NCBI GenBank assembly: GCA_030248065.1
Contig: JASAMV010005045.1
Span: forward strand, 1-64,000
Source of the DNA: Rhynchonema sp. JSB1_4
Lineage: Eukaryota > Nematoda > Chromadorea > Monhysterida > Xyalidae
Length of the DNA stretch: 64,000 bases
Direction of reading: 5' to 3'
The notes beneath the pieces are model-generated. The model was not told where the DNA came from. It did not search any database and worked only from the letters and a program-made list of their open reading frames with translations. Each line of letters begins with the position of its first letter. Position 1 is the stretch's first letter. Shown piece after piece: positions 13,871 to 26,300 of this stretch. A program made the translations under genes and the position numbers.

Positions 13871-14137
13871 ACCTGCCAACCAGTCATATTTTTTATGAAT
13901 AAACAACATCGAACATATTGCGCTTCATGCAAACAGACTTTCGCAAACAAGAATCAAGAACTTGTCACGTTCATTGTGGCTAATACTAATGTCGTTGACG
14001 CAAGTTGTGCGGGCAACGCACAATTGAGCAGCACGAGGAGCCCAAGAAATTCATTGCGTTGCGTCACCAACTTGCGTACACCCGCCAGCACAAACCTTTA
14101 TTTTAACACGCGCAAGCCAGAAACGACCGTCATAAGA

Positions 14138-17100
14138 TCAACATCGCTCAAACACTTTGTACAAATCATGCAAGTCCACAATCTGCTTGGCCAACACCAT
14201 CAATTGACCATCTTTGCTCGCATTCTGCGACGGAGGCATCAACTTTGTCTTGATCGCTGGCACCAACACTCCACCCACCAGCTCATCGACCATGTCCGGC
14301 TGTTGCGCATTGGTGGTCTTGAGAAATGTCACGAAATCCAGGTCAAACGCGTAGAAATTGGCCAAGCAACGACACAATCCATCCAAACATTCCATCTCGG
14401 TCGTTGCATTCGACTGAAGAACACGTGACATTTGTGCCATCAAACTGGGCAGTTTATTGATTGGCATGGGATAGTCAGCCAGAGGCACTGGCACAGCCTG
14501 CAACATCAGCTGTTGCGTTTGTTCGTGGTGGTCGATCTTCAGCGAGAAATAGTCCCACAGCATTTCGGCGTGTTTGGACAGTTGTGCGACCAGTGCGTCC
14601 GAACTGGCTGATGTTTCACGATCGATATGTAATAGATCGATGATGGGCAATGGCGGATCGAGCTCGACGCACGACAGATTTCCGAAATTGAATAGAAGCA
14701 GCTGAAAATAGGTGCACATTTAGCACAATTTTTAGGTGCAAATTTGACCAAGACATCTGCTATTCGGCCTGATTGGGGCGCCTGCGGAACATCTGAGTGC
14801 AGTGGTTTTTTAAAAAAAAATTCGTTCCAAAAGTTAAACAAAATTTTTTTTATTATTTCAAAATTCGAAAATTTCTCTATTTTTTTGCTCTAAAAGTGCT
14901 ATTTTTTGCATAAAAATTGCTACTGTTGACATCACCTAACCCTACCATGGGTGTATTGGGTGCCATAATCGTTGTTTTGTGGCATCTAGACATAGTGCGC
15001 ACATTCACAGGGCCTCTCATATGACTACATACGTACACGTGACTGGGTGGGCATTTATTTATCCATGCCCCAGACCCGAAAGGAGTGATTCTATTTTGTA
15101 TTCACTCTAATTTCACACTATGTGCAGCTTATTTGCATTGGTCGTGTACCTAGACGTCCTAATTTCACCCAAAATTCCCATCCCGAATATCAGAAAGCCA
15201 TACCGTCACACCCGCACCACCTGGGGAAGGGCACGGGCATAGTTTTTTTTTTCAAAATTCACTGGGTGCAAGTTGCACCTAATATGTCAAATTCTAGGTG
15301 CAACTTGCACCTAGAATTTTGTTTTATGAACAAAGTGTGAAAAATCTAGGTGCAAGTTGCACCAAACCTCCAGTTTTTAGGTGCAATTCTGAAATTTTAG
15401 GTGCAAATTGCACCTAAAAAGTGTCTAAAAAACCTATGGGCACGGGTGTGTACCTGACTATGGTTGGTACTTATCGAGCATTGGATAGCATGGTTTTCGC
15501 ATCACCTGTGCTTTATATGCACTTAGAACACATTATGTAACAAAAATACCCCTATTTTGTACTTGAGCGCTCATTTTTTATCGTGTTGGGCAGATTTTGG
15601 CTGGAATAAAAAATTTAAAAAAAAATTTTTTTTTAAAAATGGGGTTCGAATAAAAAATTTTTTTTATTGACCACTGCCTGAGTGCAGTTAAGACGGGGCA
15701 GGCTGAATCGAACAGGGGAAGAACTTTTTAAAGGCCGTGTAATGGGAAACACGTTATTCGACCAAGCTCCATATAGTGAACGACAGTTTCGCCCCCAAAT
15801 CTACGGCTTATAGTAATGTCGTCAACTGAGATCGTCAACGTTTGTCGCCAACTAACATGTACAGTTTCTTGCGCTCATTTAGGGCTGCTCCATTTGATGA
15901 CGAGAGTTGACTAATTGAGTCGACGACCGTGACTGTGTACATTTAGACCAAACCTAGGTTGTTAGATTTCTCTAAATTACTATTTCACGATGAATATACT
16001 CTGTAGTGAGCGAAGCCGCGTGTTCCGTTCGAGTCACTTTATAGGGTGCAATAAGCAGACCGTGATCCCAAACAAATACACACCTGATACATCAGCTCCC
16101 GACTTGTTTGCGGCAATTGAATGGCAGTCACACTCGTTTGGCACTGCACAAACGCGCACGATGCACTCACACAACCGATGTAGACCAACGAACGAACGAG
16201 ATTGCGGAGCTGAGCATCGGCCCTTGTGCACACACGTTGACGCAGCGTGTGGATGGAGGATAGACGCAAACGGGCGTTGCTTGATGCGCTGGGCACCTGA
16301 ACGTTGCGTTGCATCAGTTCCACCCAACGAGGCATGTCTATCAGTGATGCGGCAGCCAACTAGTACAAGCAAGAAAGCTACCTGGCTGGAGGGATCCGCC
16401 ACAGGAAAGTTTGCTAGCTAGCCGGGTACCCCGATTTGGCAGGTATTGGTCCAGAAGTCAAAAACTGGGGTATAAAATTGGTCGAAATTATACAGGACAG
16501 GAACAACGTCAACGGCAATTCAAGTTAGTGCGCACACTCTAACACAATAATAGTCCAAACAAACATAATTGACCAATTCAGTGTCCCTGTTTTTAAACCA
16601 ACCATTATCGATTGATCCGATTGCACAATATCCAAGCCAGCAGCACTGGTCGCATGTGCAACATGATGTTTCATCGCCTTGGCAGCCGCGTTCCTCCAGT
16701 CGCGCTCAAATTGCCTCGTTGCACGATCATCACGTTTGATTGTCGGTGTGCTTCGCGTTGCGGAAGAGCCTGCAGCAACCACAATGCAAATGCATTTCAC
16801 ATGCCTGTTCGTTGTCACAGGTTCAGGCCCTGCCAATTCAGGCCCGGCTGGAGCCTAAGCCTACAAAAAGGTCAATTATGCTGGGCCTGAACTTCCGAGC
16901 CTGAAAAGTCGCGGATTACGTTCGTTGCTGCGATCCTCATTCGTTATAACGAATACCTAAAACACGTGACGAATATGGACGGGACAACAGATTTCATTCA
17001 CATTCAAAACTGCGAAATTCGCTATGACTCGGCATTCGTTATAACGAAGTTCGTCACAGCGATTGCCACATCAGTGAACTCGGACCGGGCAATGTCGGGT

Positions 17101-18185
17101 GTCGGCATCCAAAGAGGTCTAGGTGTTGGGTGCCGCGTACCGCCAATCGCGATCCCGAACACGAGTCTTGGCAGTGGTCACAAATGGACGGTGCATCAGT
17201 AAGTCGTCACCGCAAATGCTCCAAATGTTCGCGTGCTCCCAAAACAAACAATCGTGACTGACACATTATTTATTCGACCCGATGACCCACCACTGACCAT
17301 GAGTGTGATCACGTGACACGAATGTGTCCAATCTGCATTGTTGCGAGTCAGTGCGCACCAAACGATCGGCTCGGAGTGGATGTTGGTGTTGTTGTTGTGT
17401 GCCGCTGGTTGATGCAACAGCACTGCAATTTCGGACCGACGTTAAAATATTGTGCGGAAATTCATAGATCGAATTTCATGACCACCAATTCGAAAGTGTG
17501 CCTGATCAGAACACACACATGCATGTATAAAAACAGAACAACCGAAACCACGCCGTTCATCACAGCTAAGTCGAAAATTGGAGCCAGTCTGCATACATCA
17601 TAGACAGCTTGACCACTTTTGAGGATATCGTCAGTGTATCAATGGCTGCGTGCCTATATGTAAAGCCAAAGGCAAACCACACCAACACGAGCCCGATTTC
17701 GAAGGTGTGTGTATTCAAAACAATAGAAAGAGAAAATCATCATCCTCTGCTTTGTATTCTTCAACGTGTAACATTTTCCAAATCAGCAGCCACGTCAGAA
17801 TGTTTCACTATTCTGCCAGCAGCGAAATCGAGCTCATGTTGGTGTAGTTTGCCTTTACCTGTCGTTCAACTGTTTGTCCCTGCTGTCCACCAACGTCGTC
17901 TGTTTCATCACGCGACCAATTGACTGAGACTGGACGGGTCGTGACCTGTTCAGTTCGTGCAGTCGATCGTCGATTATCTGCAATCCAACGCTGGATTTTT
18001 GGTTGTTCAATCTTGGTGTATCATCAACTTTTGGCGGACGAACGAGAAGTTTGTCTGCTTTTGCATCGGCACAACTCCAAATGAATAACTTTTATGCTGG
18101 TCACAGAATAAGGGCGTCATTCCTATCACCGACAGCAACAAGCTTGCCCAAATAAAAGTTGACAAACATCATTGATGTTGCTTTG

Positions 18186-18233
<48 letters not shown>

Positions 18234-21200
18234 CCAACCAGTTGCAGTTTGGCAATGATCTCCGTTTCGTACAGGAAATGCACTTGTGTCTTTGTCGGGT
18301 GCACGTTGACATCGACTTGGCCCGGTGCCAACAGCAGACTGCAGTAGACGAACGGCTTGTTCACCGCTGGGATGTGGGCTGCAAGCAAGTACACATATGG
18401 CACGTGAAACATCATGACACGGTTTGTCCGGCAAGTGTGATTGAATGTGTGGGTGCGGGGCCGCAACAAGTTTGCTTACGACTGTACGGTTGGGTTAAGG
18501 CAAACGCAAACACTTTGTTTCCAGAGCATATTCAGAATTCTGTGCAACAATTTTGATCAGTGCCAAAGTGGTTCTCACAGATCGATACAGCGATTTTTTT
18601 GAAATTTAGGAATGTCCAAATTATTGCCTATTGTAAATTTACGTGGCCAGTCCAGCCCAAAGTCATTGTAAGTTCCCTTACGCTCATTTAAGGCGCTGTT
18701 TTGGCTCGTCTGTGTGGACGACCGTCATTGACGACTGATCAATGAATTACCGAAGTTAGTGCTCGAATACGAATCACAAGCGCAATGTAGATTGTCGTTG
18801 GAATGTTCTACTGTCCAAAGATGCCTAAAAGCAACTGTTCTCGACTTTACTTGTCCAAGTCACAATAAAGTGTAACATCAGCTGATGCAACAACCAAAAA
18901 ATCCCCAAATGTAATGATGTCGAACTCGGTGCACGATCCTGTCCAATCTTACGTTTTGGTTGGGTTTTTGGAGCCAAATTTGCCAGGGACGTTCGCACTG
19001 ACGAGCCCTGGCGCCTCGGTCTGTCTGCGAAAACCGGGCGAAACAGACCAATGCCACTGTACTCAGTACACGACTTCGTTCGCGCAACCGTTTCGTATCG
19101 CAAATACATATACGCTACACTGATTGCACTGATTCAGAACATGGCTAACAGTTTTGTCGTCAAATCTTTTCATCAAATCTATACATGAGCCCCAGCGAGA
19201 AATCATGCATGTGATTTAAAAACAAATTTGATTCCATGATTTGACGACATTACTATAAGCCCAAAGCAGCAGAGAACACCACCAACGAGCAAATGCGAGT
19301 TCGAGCGCGCGTTTGAGCGGCGCACAATCGACGAGTCGATGGTTGATGAACAGAATGAAGGTGTACGAACGCACGCTGATGTGTGGTGGGCTGATCACGC
19401 ACAACGAGCCATCCAAAATCGATAATGTGACGTCATGAAGGTCGATTCGCACTAGTTCCTGAAAGTCGTTGGCATTACATGGTTTGAGCCGCAGACGATG
19501 TTAGAATAAATATACGGTCGACCATCACTAAAGTGACCCCACGTGGTGAACGAATTTTTGGCGAGCAACCTGCCGCAGAACTCATAATTACTGTTCTGTA
19601 TGGTGAACATTTTACTCCGCGACTTTTCAGGCCCGGAAGTTCAGGCCCAGTTTTTCAGGCCCGGCCGATTCAGGCCCAGCATGTTTGTCCCATTTATAAG
19701 CTTAGGCTTCAGCCGGGCCTAAATGGCCGGGCCTGAACCTGTGCCCCGGGACTGAACCGTCGCACAAAATGAACATTTATGTAGTGAACAACAATGCGTA
19801 TCTCGACCGATTCACTATGTGGATAGTACGCAGCAAACAGAGTAGTACGCACCGGTGACGCGCAAGCTTATCAGAAATTCATAAGAAAATACGGTAAAAT
19901 ATGGAGCGAGATTTACCATACTGCGATTTGCAAAAGCATACAGACTGAATTAATAAAAGTTCCACAAAATGTCATAAAGTGCCCTCCCCAAAATCACCTA
20001 CTTTAGCGAACGCATGTGAATAGAGCAGCGCAATATTGTGCATCACATCAGACTGCGCTTTGGTGCACACATCCACGTCGGCGTCACCCTGTTTCTTCAG
20101 GGTGAACGCAATGTGCGAATTGTGTATGGCGTAGCGAGTGATCAGCTGGGAAACAAACACCAACAAATTGGAGATCTGGCTTGGTCACATGATGTTTTTA
20201 TCGAAACTGATGATAAATGCCACACACACTGTTCATTCAAGGGTTTCATGCGCTCTGCATCAAGAATAATTTTTACGCTGGTTGAGATTTGTGTCGTGTC
20301 ATAAACAATCACCATATTTTTCAATAAAAAATTCACGTGACCAGGATTAGGCCGACCCGGCAAGAATGTGTCATGAAGCACAAATATGATTCGATATGTC
20401 CCTATTACCCAGAATTCAAATTGCGTAACTACAAAACAGACCTGCACAATTTTCGCATACTCTTCGGGGGCAGATCGCATGGCCTGTTTGCGCACGGGAT
20501 TCGAATAGAACAGATCCTGAATGAGCAAGGTCGTGCCTTGATTGCCTGCGCACGGCTGGGGCGATGATTTGGGTCGACCGTCTGAATGAAAAAGGCAGTT
20601 AGCAAGTAGTATAAATAGGTTGAACACAATCCATTGCAGCAAAAATATTAGCCCTTAGATTCAGAGCGAACTCAAGCTTGGTGATCGGACGGGAACGGAA
20701 ACAACTAAGGCATTCATGTGTTGACGATAAAGTGTTGTTGCAAATGCAAAACACTGGTTGTTCTTGATACTTGTCTGCCTGGGAATGACTATTACGCTCA
20801 TGGAATCTCCGGACTTCGCTGCCACAAGATCATGACCGTATATATACCCGCATAGTCGACCCTGAACGCGCAAGGCGAACTCCTTGTCTTGGTCGTGACG
20901 GTGAGATGGGCGACGTGACTGATTGATGCGAGCGCTTCGCCACGAAATCCATGGCTGCCAATTGCTTGCAGATCGGCGTAGCTGCGCAGTTTGCTCGTCG
21001 CAAAGCGTTCGCACAAAAGATCGAGATCGGAACGCGAAATACCCGTGCCGTTGTCCTGTGTGTGAAACATCAGCTATGCAACAGTCTGTCCTCTTGACTT
21101 TGCACGGACACGATCGAGACTGGGCATTTTCGGGCACTACTCATGTCGAATATTCACAACGTGGAGTGGTTGACAGATTGGGAGCAAAAACATCGTTGAA

Positions 21201-21849
21201 AATTATTCGCAATGCACGCCCGGGCCATTGTCCTGTGTGTGAAGCATTACCTATAATACATGCCAACCTCTTCATTGTGAATCGCTACACAATTTCACTG
21301 TTAGGTGACCTGTCCAACAGAATAATAAGTGACCCAAAAATGACAGACCCTCCGGTTTATGTTACTGTAGAGAACAGCGGTGTCGTTGAGAAATCGAAAA
21401 TTTCTCATATTCAGCCCAATATACATAATAAGGCTTTTGGTAAAACAAACAACAATTTACCATTCCCACGGGGTCTCTGAGTGTGCGCAAAAATTTATAG
21501 GTGTCAGAAATGTGAAAAAAAACGATAGAAAACGGCACTTACACAGCGAGCGAAAGCAGGCGATTTTTGACATCTCCAAAAGAAACGGCAAAATCTTCCC
21601 ATACCCATGCCAGGGGGGGCGAGTCCCACGATAACACTAAAAGGATAAAGATCAATCATATTATACCTGTATCTGTATCATCTTCAATCCTCCATGTTTG
21701 ACGATCACGTTGATGAGCGTTGATTGCGCGTCAATCGCGTTCTCAATCAATTCCTTGACCACATTCACTGGTCGTTCAATGATCTCGCCGGCCGCAATGC
21801 GATTCACCACAGATTCAGGCAGACGGCGGATATATGATGTTTCACTCAT
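14138..21849 (-). CDS. MLH1: DNA mismatch repair protein MLH1 (MutL homologue), 11 exons, complete
   Basis: Exons in transcript order: 21667-21849, 20848-21055, 20442-20581, 20002-20145, 19287-19458, 18239-18378, 17859-17977, 17313-17422, 16603-16769, 16084-16359, 14138-14701. All junctions are GT-AG and in phase, giving 740 codons; human MLH1 has 756. The N-terminal GHKL ATPase carries [10 protein letters not shown] (Glu33, Asn37), DNGTG at 62-66 and GFRGEAL near 97-103. The transducer has [10 protein letters not shown] and VDVNVHPTK. The linker exon 17313-17422 has LVRTDS, matching the human MVRTDS region. The C-terminal domain ends in KVFERC, the tail invariant in MLH1 and contributing to the MutL-alpha endonuclease site in known complexes. 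These features exclude PMS1, PMS2 and MLH3. The protein should act in the nucleus as the obligate partner of PMS2-type subunits. The linker exons 17859-17977 and 17313-17422 are less conserved and less certain than the rest. Confidence 0.95.
14720..15440. repeat. Word-array element built on AGGTGCAA / TTGCACCT
   Basis: MLH1 intron 10 contains repeated palindromic words such as AGGTGCAACTTGCACCT, clustered at 15270-15420 and near 14710-14745, separated by T- and A-rich tracts. The same word recurs at about 60640-60715 and 61645-61710. Element ends were not resolved and nothing is coding. Confidence 0.6.
15805..15946. mobile_element. GTCGTCAA-type MITE with GCGCTCATTT core (upstream of MLH1 exon 11, intron 10)
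   Basis: Opens with GGCTTATAGTAATGTCGTC, contains GCGCTCATTTAGGGCTG and ends with repeated GTCGACGAC-like words. It belongs to the MITE group also seen at 19140, 24000, 28560, 31565, 56970, 59110 and 62680. Confidence 0.65.
16818..16912. repeat. Word-array element fragment built on TTCAGGCCCGG
   Basis: Short block with repeated TTCAGGCCC/GGGCCTGAA words in both orientations, located in MLH1 intron 8 just upstream of the exon at 16603-16769. A fuller relative lies at 19625-19745 in intron 4. Confidence 0.6.
17668..17856. mobile_element. GGCAAAC-type MITE, copy 2, abutting the MLH1 exon 7 donor
   Basis: Inverted ends AAAGGCAAAC / GTTTGCCTTT with conserved interior. On the transcribed strand the element begins immediately after the GT of the exon 17859-17977 donor, so the intron reads GT then AAAGGCAAAC. 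Confidence 0.85.
18186..18230. repeat. (CAA)n microsatellite at the start of MLH1 intron 6
   Basis: About 15 CAA triplets (GTT on the transcribed strand) begin a few bases inside the donor of the exon 18239-18378. Read through in frame it would encode polyvaline, but the next exon (17859-17977) joins exactly in phase at the GTTGGT donor at 18238, so I place it in the intron. Confidence 0.85.
19140..19262. mobile_element. GTCGTCAA-type MITE in MLH1 intron 5
   Basis: Ends GGCTAACAGTTTTGTCGTC and its inverted counterpart GACGACATTACTATAAGCC. It starts about 25 bp past the donor of the exon 19287-19458. No clean target duplication was seen. Confidence 0.75.
19625..19745. repeat. Word-array element built on TTCAGGCCCGG
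   Basis: At least six TTCAGGCCC / GGGCCTGAA words in inverted arrangement around a short centre with AAGCTTAGGC, in MLH1 intron 4. Non-coding. Confidence 0.65.
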
Positions 21850-23350
21850 TATGTGCGACTCTGCAACATTCCTGGGGTGTCACAGGCTACATGTTTGAGA
21901 ACCTCGGTCGATCCAAGCACTGGATTGTGCGTTACAACGAAGACGATAGTGGTACACTGTTGCAGACGCCATCTTGTGATGGACTTGTTGCGCAAACTCT
22001 TGACCGGCGTAAAAGTGGTGCACCACAACACCAGCGTCTGATGTACAACTTTTACGCCGGTCAGACTAAAACTTTTAGTAAAAATACGGTTCAAATAAAA
22101 ATGCCACTCACTACCAGATTAAAGGTTTTGGAAACGACCAGATCTGATGTCACAGTTTTAAATGTAAGCCAATGGCAGGCCAGCTTTGTTCGAAGCTACT
22201 GGAATAAATAAAAGCAACGCGAACCGACATTTTTTCTCATTTTTTACACAGAAGGTATCACCAATTACATGCACTTGAAAGGAGAAGATAATTAACAGAA
22301 AAAGCAAATGTTTGATGGGTATCATGATCTTTTACAATAGAACAAAATATTCAAAACCTTACGGAATTACTGCAGTGAACTGCAAAAAACACTTGGTGGT
22401 TATTGTGAAATCATTTCCAGTAACAATGGATAAAATGGATACTGAAGCCCCTGTTGATTAAAATTACATTAAAATTACACAGATTAAAAATGAAAACATC
22501 AATTTGATCAATACCTCAAAGCAATAAAATACAACACCATTTATAGTTCATTAATCGATAGGAATGGGCAAGCACTAATAAAAGATTACACACGTATAAC
22601 AGTTAGTATTGTAAAACGCGACTGCAAACTTCTTCACACTCAACTTCACATGAGCCCAGCTCAATTCACCTGCACATTTGTCAGCGCAAAAGAAAAAAAA
22701 TAAAAATGGGCTATTGACCAATAAATGGCATTCAAGTAGAAAGCAAATGAACGAGTAAAATGTGTGACCATTCAATCATTGTGCATAACTGACACTTGGA
22801 GAAATAGGCAGTGCACGAAAAGAATAAGGTATGGTCGCATGGATGTAGTGAATGGATATAATAATGCACTGAGACCAAACAAGTTAAAGTAAAATAGTGG
22901 AAATCAGTGAACTTGGCAGTAAAATAATGTGGATAAACCCAGTGCAAACGATGCGAGATCAATAAAAGTGGGGTAACACGATACTGAGACGAGCGGATCA
23001 AATCATTCAGAATCATCCAAACACCAGAAATCAATAAAAAAGGGTAGAGCCGGAATTAAAAAACAGGAATCGATAGTACATAGCTTCAAAAGATTGAAAG
23101 CCTTGTTACTCAGCTGTAATCAACCGACATTTTCCAACCAGTGCAGTAATGCTTTGGATTACTAGTGCCATTCGAAATACAGACACAAGAAAATAATGAA
23201 AACATCGGTGAGCATTGCCAGCTAACCACGCTGTCTTCACGAAACACACATACAAATATGTGCGGCACTAATATTCCAAACTTACTAATGAAATTCTCAT
23301 AAATACAAAAACGATAAATCGGTTCTTTGCATGATAAGTTCTCAATCTAT
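21850..23350. other. Intergenic between ANLN stop and MLH1 start
   Basis: No exon recognised. It must hold the MLH1 promoter and the ANLN 3' untranslated region. The only structure seen is an imperfect hairpin at about 22002-22068 (CTTGACCGGCGTAAAAGT and its inverted copy ACTTTTACGCCGGTCAG); the same TTTTACGC(C/T)GGTCA word appears at about 18090, 29300, 38017 and 62948. Confidence 0.5.
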
Positions 23351-26300
23351 TCACTTATCGCGACGCACGGCCATGTCCGGATTCCACATCTGCAGATTTC
23401 GCAGCGTTTCGTTGATGCGCGCTGTCCAGATGACGAAATACTCCTTACTGTCGCCGGACAGAATGATTCTGTGAAACATCAATGGGTCAAGGAAATGAAA
23501 TCACTTGAAATACTTGAAGTTCGTATGAGTAAAGACACTCAGATTTCAGGCGTGCTTCAGAGAGTGTTCCAGTGTGTGCATGTGTATGAAGAAAGCAAGC
23601 GGGTTTATATGCAAAGCGAAAACATTCCGAAACCTTGTGCGTTGACAGCAAAAGACCAACCAGCCGGTTGGCTCACTTTATCTAGTGCATTCGCACTGAC
23701 GAGCACCTGGTGGTGCACCGTCCGTCTGCGCAAGCAGGTCGAAACGGCCAACCGAAAAGGCGTTTACCAAAAAATAAAAAAAAACAACTATGTATAACGA
23801 AAACGACAATCGACGACCAACTTGACAGTGTTCTTGACGGCGGGTCCATCGTTGGTCGCGTCGGGCAACAAATCAACGCGGAACGTGTGTGGACGTGCGC
23901 ACTCCTCACGATTCACGGCCAGCACTTGACGACAGATGCATTGCGACAGGTCGATGATCGCCAATGGCTCCTGTGGGTGTGTGTGTCGGCTTATACTATT
24001 GTTGTCAACGCACAACCTCGACTGTTGCCGTCAACTCCCATGTACAACTACACGCGCTCATTTACGAGCGGGCTGCTTGACTTGACACGACCAGAGTTGA
24101 CCACTTCAGTTGACGACTGTACAATTAACCATCACGTGTGTGGTGTTCGTCCGACTAAATGTTTTCACAGGTCCACCAAGCACATAAAGGCAAACTACAC
24201 CAACATAAGCTCGATTTCGCAGCTGGCAGAATAGTGAAACATTCTGACGTGGCTGCTGATTTGGGAAATGTTACACGTTGAAGAAAACAAAGTGGAGCAT
24301 GATGATTTTCTCTTTCTATTCGTTTTGAATACGCACCACCTTCGAAATCGGGCTCGTGTTGGTGTAGTTTGCCTTTACCTTTTTGTTCTCCTCATCATCG
24401 GGGTACCGCCACAGTCGCATCACACCATCGCGCAGCACCGTCCAGTAACGCGTCCAACTGCCGTAGCCACTCACTTCTTCGTACAGATTCTGGGTGGTTG
24501 GTGACAAAAATAAATAATTGAACTTCATGCCAACCAACATGGACATGTTGTTATTCAACACAAACTGCAGCTCGTGCTCGTCGACCAAGCGCTACTGTTG
24601 TGGATAGACTACCCCGAAGGCTGCTGCACAACTCACAATATGGCACATTCGGAAACTGCATCACCCCAAATGAGACAAAACGTGTTTCTCACGTTTAAAT
24701 CTGGAAAAAAAATCGGCCAGACCCCCTCAATTGCAAGATTTAGCAGATGCGCAGCTTGTGGGGAGATGTCTGACTGCTTGGCTCGCACAATTAACCAACC
24801 AGCGTCAACCAACAAAATATATTATTAATCAAAATACAAAAGATAAGGAAAGAGCACAACTAACAAGACCAGCGTCAATTAAAAAAAAAAAAAAACCCCC
24901 CCCCCCCCCATTTGACAATATACGCTCAACAATAACGTCGACCAACCAAGAATCCCCGCTCGTGCACATGCCCGGCCGAGTCGGCGTAACATCGCAATTT
25001 CACAAAGGCGGTGCCCTCGATCGGCGAGTTGAACTGAACGGCGTCCAATTTGAATTTGTTGCGATTGACAGCCGGCAGCGATAGATTGAGATGCCCGATC
25101 AGTTGGAAGGACGGGTCGAGCACATATGACGGGCCGCCCGGTGAGTGCACGCCTGCCAACATAAATAGAAGAGTTGGCCGATTTTAGCGTGGTCAAACAT
25201 ACATCGTGGAACCCCAAACTCCCAGCCAGCCACGTGCATATACGACTTTTGGGCATTGAGGCCTTCTTTCTGCTGAACCAAAATTCCGGTTCCTACAATG
25301 TATTGATGCGCAGACCACAGGCAAAAAATCGTATAAAGCACTTCAAAATTGACTTTTCTTTGCAATCCGCGATGTAAAATGTCAAAACTTTCGCGATTAC
25401 CGTAAGTTTTTAGGCAATAAGGCCCTGTTTAGAGTCGTGAGGCACCAAAAACACGCCAGAATAGTGCTAAAACAACACATATTACCCCATTTTAAAATGA
25501 GCCAGTAAATTTCAAAACCCTGTCCTACATTCACCGAAGCGTACATCATTGTGGGAGACTAGGCTTCAACATTTGGATCGCTAACTTCCGAATTTAGTTG
25601 TCGCGTGTATAACCCAAGCTAAGGGTCGGCATTGCAAGGAGCCGCGCGTCTATTGCGAACGACTGTATTCACAAAACAATAGCGCCACCTCGTCACTAGA
25701 TAGGGCAATGTGTCCAAAGAAGCGTAGGTGTCCGGGCATTATCACCCCGCTCACCTCACCACCCAAACGAAAGAAACAGCCAACCAACCAGGGCTAAACA
25801 GACTGCTGGATTTGGATCGGAATTTCGACATGGTGATGCCCTTGATGCGATACTTGGCCTCGTGCGGGATCGTCTCGCGTTTCGTTCGCTGAAAATTGCC
25901 ATAAATCAATAATCAATGGCAATAATTGATCTCGGCAAGTTTGTAAAGACGGACCAATTGTAAAGTGGTTGACGCAAGTGGTTGGTTACACACTATCATT
26001 CTCAACGAGAGACTCGGAATGAACGATATACACAGGGCGTAGTTGTGTTTGGCTAACCGCCCCAGTATCAAAACGGAAATGTAGCTTGATGTGTCAAACG
26101 GTGCCCAATCGTGCCGAAAAAGACAAGGAAGTCAACGTCGACCATCACAACCAACCAATGCATAGATTTCGAGTCGCACTTGAAAATTCGGTTTGAGTGC
26201 TGACAGTTTGATGTAATGTTGGAATTCGAGCATGCCGTTATGCAAGCCCTCATCGCTGGTCACCAGTTGGGTCGGATACACTTGGTCGGCATGCTTGACC

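Larger units (their letters stand above)
12685..14137. other. Intergenic, 3' side of MLH1
   Basis: No exon or conserved protein was recognised apart from two MITEs listed separately. The MLH1 3' untranslated region and polyadenylation site must lie here, but no signal stands out. Open frames are short and unlike known proteins. Confidence 0.5.

Noticed and set aside
13895..14428. 177-codon plus-strand ORF
   Set aside because: It is antisense to the conserved C-terminal exon of MLH1 and has no recognisable homology.
18101..18240. MLH1 with a polyvaline tract encoded by the GTT repeat
   Set aside because: The exon joins in phase to 17859-17977 at the donor before the repeat, and that exon aligns with the end of the human transducer domain.
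16603..18378. Shorter MLH1 model joining exon 18235-18378 directly to 16603-16769
   Set aside because: It is also in phase, but it skips exons at 17859-17977 and 17313-17422 that show MLH1-like sequence (including LVRTDS) and good splice sites.
24879..24912. A14/C13 homopolymer as a functional site
   Set aside because: It is an intronic homopolymer of the kind common through the window, and could be partly a sequencing artefact.
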